Positions 56,818 through 64,000 of a stretch of 64,000 bases of DNA are shown in pieces; the first letter of the stretch is position 1; each line of letters starts with the position of its first letter. This DNA comes from Epichloe hybrida (taxonomy: Eukaryota > Ascomycota > Sordariomycetes > Hypocreales > Clavicipitaceae), in NCBI GenBank assembly GCA_019022495.1, contig JAFEKR010000001.1, positions 496,001 to 560,000 on the forward strand, in the 5' to 3' direction. The position numbers and the translations under genes were made by a program. The notes under the pieces were generated by a model, which worked only from the letters and a program-made list of their open reading frames with translations, did not search any database and was not told where the DNA came from.

Positions 56818-57902
56818 AAAAGAACATTCTGTAAGTTCTTTAGTATTCTTTTTATCTAATTTTTAACCCTTTTGCTTCTTTTTCTTCTTATTAGAATTAG
56901 AAGAGCCCTTATTTTCTTTAGAGCCTTCTTTCTTTTTCTTCTAACCTTTAGGGGCCTTTTCCTTGCCTTTAGCACCCTTTTCTAGGTCTTTAGCCCTATA
57001 ATTTAGGGCTTTGGCTACTGTAAATAACTTATCCCTCTGTTTAGCTAGAAGGTCTGCTATTAGAAATTCAAGATTTAGGGCTTCTAGGGGGACCCCTATA
57101 GCCCTATTCGTACGCATGCTAAATCGTTGCCTCTTAGCCCACTAAGGGAAGGTTAATTTTAGGGATTGAAGATATTGATTAACCTAATCTATAGGATTAA
57201 TTAGGACCCCTGAAATTGATAATCTAGCTAGTAGATTATTAAAGACTGCATTAAAGGCTTCTAAAGTCCCCTTAAATCCATGAAAATTCAGGTTATGAAA
57301 TTCAGAATATAGGGACCCCCTCTGGATTTTAACGCTATGTGAATACTGCTATATAAGTAAATTATAGGCTTCTTTAGGTGATTTTTGCTAAGTTATAGCG
57401 GCTTAGGGGCCTTCCGTATAACTATCCCTTAGTAATATAAGGATAATAGCTTAGTTAGCGTCCCCTAGCACCCTAGAAATATCCGGATTATCTAGAAAAT
57501 TAGGCATGCCTAAAGCTCTAAATTAGATAGTTAGGGCTTGTTTCTATTAATCGAAATTTTCAGCTCCTTTAAGCTTAGCAGTCTTAGGGAAGCTATAAAC
57601 CCTCTTATTAAATTCCTTAATAATCGAATTGTTAAAGGCAGCTTGTACAGAGCTAGATTTAGGTGCCTTATCTTGCTAAATAGGCTGTTAAACTTGCTGC
57701 TAACTAGTAGGCTTAGTAGCTTCCACACCCTCTATAGATCTATTATTAATAGCTAAAGTTAAGGACTCTAGCTTCTGTATTACTAGATCGATAGCATTTT
57801 GTTATCTAATAACCTGCTCTTTTAGCTGGTTATTTAGAACCTCTTGCGCACTAAGATTAGGGACTAGAGGTCCCTGACCTTGTTGATTGGTATCTATCTT
57901 CT

Positions 57903-58214
57903 AATTTTATAGAAGGGAAGTCTTCTATTTGTACTGAAATTCCTTTTTATAGAAGGGAAAAGCTTCTATCTACGCTGAATTTCCTTTTTATAGAAGGGAA
58001 AAGCTTCTATTCTCACTGAATTTCCTTTTTATAGAAGGGAAAAGCTTCTATCCTTGCTAAACTTCCTTTTTATAGAAGGGAAAGCTTCTGTATTGCTTGT
58101 GCGCTTCCTGTTTTATAGAAGGGAAGTCTTCTGTAACCATAATGATTCCTTTTTATAGAAGGGAATAGCTTCTATCTTGCAAGTCCTTCCTATTTTATAG
58201 AAGGGAAGTCTTCT
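57903..58214. repeat. Eight-copy hairpin repeat array in the copia leader
   Basis: Eight units of about 41 bp each contain TTTTATAGAAGGGAA followed by CTTCTAT or CTTCTGT. In most units ATAGAAG and CTTCTAT pair as a 7-bp stem with a 5-7 base loop. The array lies between the primer-binding site and gag on the minus strand. Confidence 0.88.
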
Positions 58215-58262
58215 GTAACTATACGTAAAGTGCACTAGAAAGAATTTTATAGTGATAGGCTA

Positions 58263-58273
58263 GGCTTATAACC
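58263..58273 (-). other. Primer-binding site matching the tRNA-iMet anticodon arm
   Basis: On the + strand GGCTTATAACC directly abuts the 5' LTR. It differs by one C-to-T change from GGCTCATAACC of the initiator tRNA-Met anticodon arm, so the minus-strand element could pair with a half-tRNA primer, as in Drosophila copia. Confidence 0.65.
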
Positions 58274-59093
58274 TATTAAAATGTAGGGAGCTAGTTACTA
58301 GCTAGCAATAGCTATACAGGTGTAGCTCTACGGTTAGGGACTAGTAGAACCACTACGTTAAATATTTATTTAACGTAACGTAATGGAAGGTTTTAGTAGT
58401 TATTAACTAATTAAATTCAATCTAGATGACTTTTACAATATCTTATATACTAATAGAATTGATTTTAGTGACATTATATAGGCAATGCGGCTGTTAGATT
58501 AAGAGGCCTAGCTATCTAGCTAGATTAAAAAGATCTTCTTCCTCTCATATACTCACTAACTGTATTAGTGAATCCGGACCGCTAAAGAGGTCTTATAGGC
58601 CACTTTTTATTTTCCACAAAATTCATTTGTATGTAAAATCCAAAAAATCAACTCACTACTATACAAACTAGCAACCCGTATGCACTAAATTTTAGTCTAA
58701 AAAATATTCTTGCATAAAATAAAAGCCTTGTTTTCTAGCTTTAATTTGCTATATGTAAGACTTTTATACAACCTCTAGTTAAAGAGAAAATCGCTGTTAA
58801 AGATAGCTATAGGGTAACCTGCTTACGTTACCCTAGCTTACCTAATTACTAGTGGCGCTGCGGTTATGGCTGCGCTTGTAGCCACAACGCAATTGAATAA
58901 TTCATAATTGATAATTGATTTAGATTAGTCATCCACACGGTCAGTCGCAGCTGTTAACAGCTGCGACGTAGCCATTGACAGCTACCTTCGCGACCGTTGA
59001 CAGCTGCAGTGCAGCTGTCAGGCTTGCAATGCAAGCTAGTAATAGAAAGGTCCTTTAACTAGAAAGGGCTAAAAATAGGTCTTATTTTTAATA
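58274..59093 (-). repeat. 5' LTR of the copia element
   Basis: This is the partner of 51,889-52,708. The block 58,930-59,030 keeps many CAGCTG/GACAG words that read TAGCTA/AATAG in the other copy, while the first 110 bp show the opposite bias. The two copies were therefore mutated independently. Confidence 0.9.
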
Positions 59094-59098
59094 GCTAC
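59094..59098. repeat. Target-site duplication GCTAC, right
   Basis: Identical to 51,884-51,888. LINE sequence appears to resume after it (CCTAGAGG). Confidence 0.7.
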
Positions 59099-59954
59099 CC
59101 TAGAGGTAACTAAACTAACTAACAAACGGACACTATAGATAACTAAAGAGAGGCACTAGGTAAAATAGTGTAGCCACGGAGGCAGGCTAGACATAAGGCA
59201 AAATCACATTATAATAAGAAAACTATAGGTCTAGAATAGTTATTAGATTAATTTTAAGTTAAAAAGCTATAGGTATTATTTTACACTAGCTTACTACTGC
59301 CCCTTTACTAACCTAGAATTAGCCTTATTTCTCCTTAGGAATAGGGATTATATTCTCTATTACCTTGCTCTTACTCTTAGCTAATAGGCTAGTAGCTAGG
59401 AGCTAGTTTATCTTTACTACTTAGGCATTAAGCTACTGGAGCTAAAAGATAACCTTATTATATTATTTCTCTGTAAACCTAGACTTAGCTAGGTCTAGGC
59501 TTACTGTAGTAATGCCTTGTTTTTTCTTAGCGTGGTTTTTAGCATAGAGTTTCTTAACCTAAGCTATATAGTCCTCTAAGGCTTAGATAATTAAAGTTAG
59601 CTATAAAATAAAGCTACTACTAAGCTAGAGTAAAACCACTTATATTACTCCTAGTAACTATACTAGCCTAGGTCTTAACTAACTACTAATATTCCCCTTA
59701 TAAGCTAGTGATATTTAGCTATAAGCAAATTAGCACTAGAGTAAGCTTAGAATAGGCGTGGGAGTTAATATTACCTTAATATATATATAATTATAGACCT
59801 AATAATTAAAATAGGCATTAGATATTACCTCTTTATATATAGATTAGCCTTGCCCCTAGACTAGAAATAAACTAACTTACTAATAATATTATAGCACTAA
59901 TAGCCCTTATTTTTAATAGATTGTGTCTTATAGGATACACACTAGATCTCTTAT

Positions 59955-60550
59955 AGCTTACCTAGCTACCCTAGGTTAGACTTAGAAATAGGGTAAAATA
60001 AAGGTAAAGGGGACTTACTTCTAGGCCTTTTGCCTTTACCTAATCTAATTACTTCTAGGTTAAGGACTTCCTTAGATACTTATCTAAGGTTATAAGTTCC
60101 TAGGTAAATTAGAGCTAGAATAGCACTAAAAATAGGGTACTTATAAAGCTTAGTAATATTATAGCGTGTTTTTTTACGTAAAACATTAGTATTTAAACTA
60201 GCACTAGACTAGAGAAGTCTTAAATAGCTCCTAAAAGGGATAGGAAGAAAAAGAACCTATAGGAAATTTATTATAAGAAAAGGAAAAAGGTTAAAACCTT
60301 AAGGGAAAAGGAGCTCTTTTTTATACTTAAGAGAGAGAGAGGGGGGGACTAACTATAATATTAGCTAGAAAATAAAGTATAAGATAAGTAAATATATAGA
60401 TAGTATATAACTAATCTAGGAGTAAAACCACCTAGTTACTAGGCCTAAATTACCTACCCCTTACTATAATTAAATAAAACTATATACTTAGACTTTATAA
60501 GATATTTAGACTAGTACTAGGTTAAATTTAGCTAAAAAGTAAGGCACTAG
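59955..60550. repeat. Dispersed repeat, copy 2
   Basis: Counterpart of 46,797-47,135: CCTAGCTACCCTAGGTTAGA, CCTAGGTAAATTAGAGCTAG, then after an insertion ACCACCTAGTTACTAGGCCT and GTAAGGCACTAG. The insertion (about 60,170-60,410) includes an AG-rich run. Confidence 0.7.
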
Positions 60551-61307
60551 AAGAGTTAGAAGTAAAGTAAATAAAAAGTAAATTATTATTATAAATCTAA
60601 ATTCACTATGCCCTAGGGTAAAGTAAGAGATATAAAGCTAGGTTAGAGTAAGACTAGACTAGCACTAAAGGGAGCTAGTTAGGATTACTACTATACTTTT
60701 TCCTTTCTTTTTTATTTTCTTTAGGATAAGGCTAGCGTAAGCTAGCACTAAATACCTATAATTAATCACACCTAATGCGGTGCAAACCTAGAAAAAGGTT
60801 AGCGCTAGCCTATTAACAGACATAAGGGGGTTTTTCTTCCTAGTAAAGGGTTTTCCCTCTTAACTAAGCGGATAGAGTACTAGAAACAGCTATATAGTTA
60901 GCTAGCTAGTGTAAAGAATATATAAGGCACTAGAGGAGCTAGTAGTAAAGTAAATAAAAAGTAAATAATTATTATAAATCTAAATTTACTATACTATAAA
61001 GCAAAGTAAGGGACGTGAAGTAAAGCTAGGGTAAGGTTAGATTAGCACTAAAGGGAGTTAGCTAGAAACACTACTATATAATCTTTCCTTTGTTTTTTAT
61101 TTTCTATAGGATAAGGCTAGCGTAAGCTAGCACTAAACACCTATAGTTAGTTATATCTAACGTGGCGTAGGCCTAGAAGAGAGCTAGCGCTAGCCTAATT
61201 ACAGACGCAAGGGGGTTTTTCTTCCTAATTTAGGGTTTTCCCTTTTAACTAAGCGGTTAGAGTACTAGGAATAGCTACATAGCTAGCTAACTAGCGTAAA
61301 GAATATA
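60541..61307. repeat. 383-bp tandem pair
   Basis: Two adjacent copies (60,541-60,923 and 60,924-61,307) start AAGGCACTAGA and share GGATAAGGCTAGCGTAAGCT, GGGGGTTTTTCTTCCTA and AACTAAGCGG. Differences are mainly transitions, so this tandem was exposed to the same mutation process. The unit starts with the last bases of the dispersed repeat. Confidence 0.85.
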
Positions 61308-61707
61308 ATAGTATTAAATAGCTTAAGACTATTAATTTAACTAAGGGGGATAATCCCTTTACCTTAGTATAACTAATATAATTTAATATTATACTTATAC
61401 TAGACTAAATTAGCTAGCTTATAACTCTAAGCTTAAGAGAGTTAAACTTAAGCTTTAAAGAGAGATTATCACCTTCTAGTAAATTTACCTTAAGTAATAT
61501 ACTAGTTTAGAGAATTTAGAAAAAGAATATAAATTAATTAATAGTAAAAGTAGTTTTTATAGCACTTAAATTAGCATTTTCTTAAGTTTAAAAGTAAGAG
61601 TACTCTTATATATATACTATAGTTACTTAGTAAAGTAACCTATTAGATAGTAAGTTTAAAAAGGTATTAGAGAACTCAGAACTATAAGTCTTTTTATAAA
61701 AGCTATA

Positions 61708-61850
61708 GTGTGGCTTCCTTCGGACCCTCGGACAATAGATAGTCTAACCGTGGCCAAAGAGTGGAGCCACCAAAGGGATGCACGCAATGCGATTAGATAC
61801 ATCGCAAGCTACCCTACTCTATTAGCAGTGGCACCGCACTATAGCCTTAC
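61708..61850. other. GC-richer island inside the AT block
   Basis: About 140 bp of normal composition (CTTCCTTCGGACCCTCGGAC, CAAAGGGATGCACGCAATGC) start sharply inside AT-saturated sequence. GTGGCT near the left side and AGCCAC at about 61,767 form a short inverted repeat. A 72-codon frame runs through it but has no recognisable motif and its end is a C/T-rich run. Confidence 0.6.
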
Positions 61851-62550
61851 TTTTCTCCCTTTTTGCTTACCTTCTCTTCTAGCTAGATTCCTCTCCTTCT
61901 CCCTTTTCTCTTCTCTTAGTTATTAGCTATTATTATTAACTTCATTAAATTTAACCCCTTTACACTAGTATAACGTTCCTTAGTGTAACTAACACTAATT
62001 AGTAGTTAACTATAACCACAGATAAGTTAGGTATTATAAGAAGAGATATTTCTATAGATAATATAGCCCCTTACCTCTTAAGCTAACCTAAATAGGCTAT
62101 TTAGGTAAAGAGGTATAACTACAGAGTGTACTAAAGGAAAATAGACTAGAATCCTAGTTATAGGCTTATTAGACTTCTAAGGGATTAATCTATTAACCCT
62201 TAGGCTTATAGGATATAACCTTATTATATCTATCCGGGATATTTAGTTAATTATTAATCTTATTATCTATCACAAGAAAACTAACTAAATAACTAAATCT
62301 ATTACCATAAGGCATTTTATTTAAACCTAACGTTAAAATCAATCCTTAGCTAAGCTAGCTAACCTATATAACCTCCTTTTACACTCTTTTTATAACCCCT
62401 CTTCTCTCTTTATAGCTTTTTATACCTTAGTGTTCTAAATATTAAGTTATTTCTGCTTTTATACTATCTTTATAGCTTACCCTTCTCTCTTTTTTACTAT
62501 TTTTCCCTCTTTTATACTTTTTCTATTATTTTTTGTTATTTCCCTCTATT

Positions 62551-62680
62551 TATCCTATTAATCCTATTTATCCTATTTATACTATTCTGTTTATCCTATT
62601 TATCTTACCTTGTTTATCCTATTTATCCTATTTACCCTGTTTTTCCTATTTTTCCTATTTTACCTGTTTTTTAGATTTAC
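62551..62680. repeat. TTTATCCTA-like degenerate tandem repeat
   Basis: Many copies of TTTATCCTA/TTTTTCCTA in tandem with variation. The 80-codon open frame over it (Tyr/Pro/Ile/Leu-rich) is a by-product of the repeat. Confidence 0.8.
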
Positions 62681-62779
62681 CTAGTCTATCCCTCTTAATA
62701 AGCGTAGAAATTACGCTATTATTATACTACTATTTACTTTATTTAAATTATTTAAGAAAACTAAACCCTTCTTAAGAAA

Positions 62780-64000
62780 GGGATAGAATTAAATATTAGA
62801 CTATTAATAAGATAAACTCCTTACCTTACTTCCCCTAATAATAAGATATCCTAAAAGCCTTTAAAAATAGCTTTTAAAAGACTAGAAAAAAACAGTTTAC
62901 TAAGGTAACTATAGCTATATTTATTTACACTTATAAGAGATTAGGAAGAGCTTACCTAGCTAAACCTAAAGGCTACTATATAGCCTAAACTTAATAATTA
63001 GATTATAAGGTTTATTTACACTAGTAAGTATTAAAATTAGTAAGGAGAAAACCTTTAGGAGAACTTTAAAGAAGATTTTAAAGGTTAAATAAAAGACATA
63101 TTTAGGAGAGCTTCTAATAAGCTTATAAGAGAGCTATAAAACTCTCTATAAGATAATAATATTTATATTAGCTAAGGAGTAAGCTTTCTTATCCTAATAG
63201 CTTTTAAACATATGCTTTAAGAGATAATAATAACCCTATAATTAGGAAATAAGTTATAATCTCCTAAACTACCTTATATATAACCCTTATAAGCCACTAC
63301 CCTAAAGACTTTCCCTAATATTCCTTACCCTTAAAAGGAATAATCTCTATATTCTCTATAAAAACCCTTATAATAATCTTAATTATATTAGGAGTTTAAC
63401 TCTTAATAGCTTACCTTTCTTTCTTATTCCTTCCCTTTAGATAAATAAATTATAAAGAAAATATCTAAGCTTATAAAGATATATAAGGATAGTAATCACT
63501 ATAGTAAAAAGCTATATAACTTTCTCTTACTAAAACTTATGCTCTTTAAAAGTAAGTATAACTAAATTAACCTCCTTAAGTTATATTTTAGTAAAGTATT
63601 CCCTATTATATTAATAGGAGATACTAAATAGCACTTTCTTAATTACCTTACTAGTAAGAATCTCTCTTATAAAGAGATAATTATAAATATCTATTAATAA
63701 TTTAAAATAGAAAGTAATTAATAGTTTTATTACTATAAGTAAAGTAATATAACCCTTAAAAATATTATTATATAAAACCCTAATAAGAGTAAGCTTAAGT
63801 GCCTTAAGATTCTATTAACTACCTTAAAGAGAGTTTATAGAGGGCTATACCCCTCTAATACTATAAATATAAAGCTTTATAAGCAGACCTTAAATATAGT
63901 CTCTAGTATCCCTAAATATTAGGTAGTAAAGTATATATATATACTAGGCTTTAAGAACCTTACTAGTAACCTTTATAAATTAATTATAATTACAGAGAGT
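62780..64000 (+). mobile_element. Probable retroelement gag-like relic (partial, runs off right edge)
   Basis: Translation of the + strand through stops gives a long helical, lysine-rich sequence from about 63,440: ILIGDTK then HFLNYLTSKNLSYKEIIINI, and LKCLKILLTTLKRVYRGLYP. It resembles gag-like proteins of fungal Gypsy-type elements in layout. No catalytic domain lies inside the window. Assignment is tentative; the sequence is RIP-decayed like its neighbours. Confidence 0.45.

Larger units (their letters stand above)
51889..59093 (-). mobile_element. Ty1/copia LTR retrotransposon, 7.2 kb, RIP-inactivated
   Basis: Two direct LTRs of 820 bp bound an internal region read on the minus strand. 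Domain order is copia-type. The gag-like region lies at about 57,900-56,850. The protease at 56,611-56,619 reads Asn-Thr-Gly where Asp-Thr/Ser-Gly is required. Integrase lies at about 55,800-55,200, with a zinc-binding part RLGHLGLPLLKKT and IHEQNGLAERSI. Reverse transcriptase lies at about 54,350-53,700, with AKGF and a catalytic YVDD now Y-I-D-N at 53,869-53,886. RNase H lies at about 53,400-53,200 (GYCDSDF, GPISWKSKKASTIAL). Stops are dense except in a 135-codon piece at 56,410-56,817. The element lies inside the LINE relic, so it is younger. Confidence 0.92.
45905..64000. mobile_element. AT-saturated block of RIP-mutated transposon relics
   Basis: From 45,905 to the end the sequence is dominated by TA, TAG, CTA and TAA words and nearly free of long open frames. 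CA and TG dinucleotides are scarce and TA is in excess, as expected when CpA has been turned to TpA on both strands. Individual relics that can be recognised are listed separately. The segments 45,905-46,735, 59,099-59,950 and 61,310-61,700 are decayed beyond recognition. Confidence 0.9.

Noticed and set aside
57903..58214. CRISPR-like array
   Set aside because: Regular spacing and short palindromic units give a superficial likeness, but this is a eukaryotic LTR element leader and the spacers are diverged versions of one sequence, not unrelated ones.
61240..61275. tRNA gene from the D-arm-like AACTAAGCGGTTAGAGTACT
   Set aside because: No anticodon arm, T-arm (GGTTCGA type) or acceptor pairing could be found; at most a SINE remnant.
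62533..62775. 80-codon Tyr/Leu/Ile/Pro-rich frame as a small membrane protein
   Set aside because: It is the translation of a TTTATCCTA-like tandem repeat inside decayed transposon DNA.

Overview
This window looks like nuclear DNA of a filamentous ascomycete (Pezizomycotina, probably Sordariomycetes and possibly Hypocreales). The genes carry short GT-AG introns of about 40-145 bp with branch points of the CTGAC/CTAAC type. Protein content is typical of such fungi, and the short motif TACGGAGTA recurs between genes. The right-hand 18 kb is an AT-saturated block of transposon relics showing C-to-T/G-to-A decay, as expected from repeat-induced point mutation (RIP). The order assignment is inference; no species is claimed.

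Layout of the gene-rich part (1-45,900): the 3' end of an unrecognised gene (1-256, +); ribosomal protein L29 (818-1185, +); the RNA-binding SAM protein Vts1 (2628-4621, +); the TFIIIC TPR subunit Tfc4/Sfc4 (5701-8880, +); an Slp1-like SUN-domain ER protein (9642-12242, +); a Mei2-like RNA-binding protein with about a dozen exons, two of them microexons (12701-about 15076, -); a 5.4-kb gene-free stretch holding an exact 733-bp tandem duplication; a SAM plus HMG-box protein (20486-22515, +); the condensin kleisin Brn1/Cnd2 (23801-about 26104, -, N-terminus not found); a sodium/calcium exchanger family protein (26388-29521, +); phosphomannomutase (30027-31119, +); a WW plus PhoD-like phosphatase protein (31539-35439, -); an ER J-domain protein of the Erj5 type (36812-38184, -); a G-patch protein of the GPATCH11 type (38676-39653, -); the SSU-processome protein Nop14 (40233-43049, -); and a membrane-anchored conserved fungal protein (43440-44500, +). 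Most are core housekeeping genes for RNA metabolism, ribosome assembly, chromosome structure and the ER. They form no operon or obvious pathway cluster.

The AT-rich block (about 45,905-64,000) begins abruptly and has no intact gene. It holds a Tad1-like LINE relic on the + strand (about 47,230-51,888) into which a 7.2-kb Ty1/copia element has inserted on the - strand (51,889-59,093). The copia element has 820-bp LTRs, a 5-bp target duplication GCTAC, a primer site matching the anticodon arm of initiator tRNA-Met, and an array of eight hairpin repeats in its leader. To the right lie a second copy of a dispersed repeat, a 383-bp tandem pair, a small GC-richer island and a gag-like retroelement relic running off the end. 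Catalytic aspartates are replaced by asparagine in the LINE reverse transcriptase, copia protease and copia reverse transcriptase, so the elements are dead.

I found no secondary-metabolite cluster and no convincing new multi-gene system. The best leads are the un-mutated 733-bp duplication in front of the SAM-HMG gene, the missing Brn1 N-terminus, the microexons of the Mei2-like gene, the hairpin array in the copia leader, and the palindromes beside vts1 and the SAM-HMG gene.
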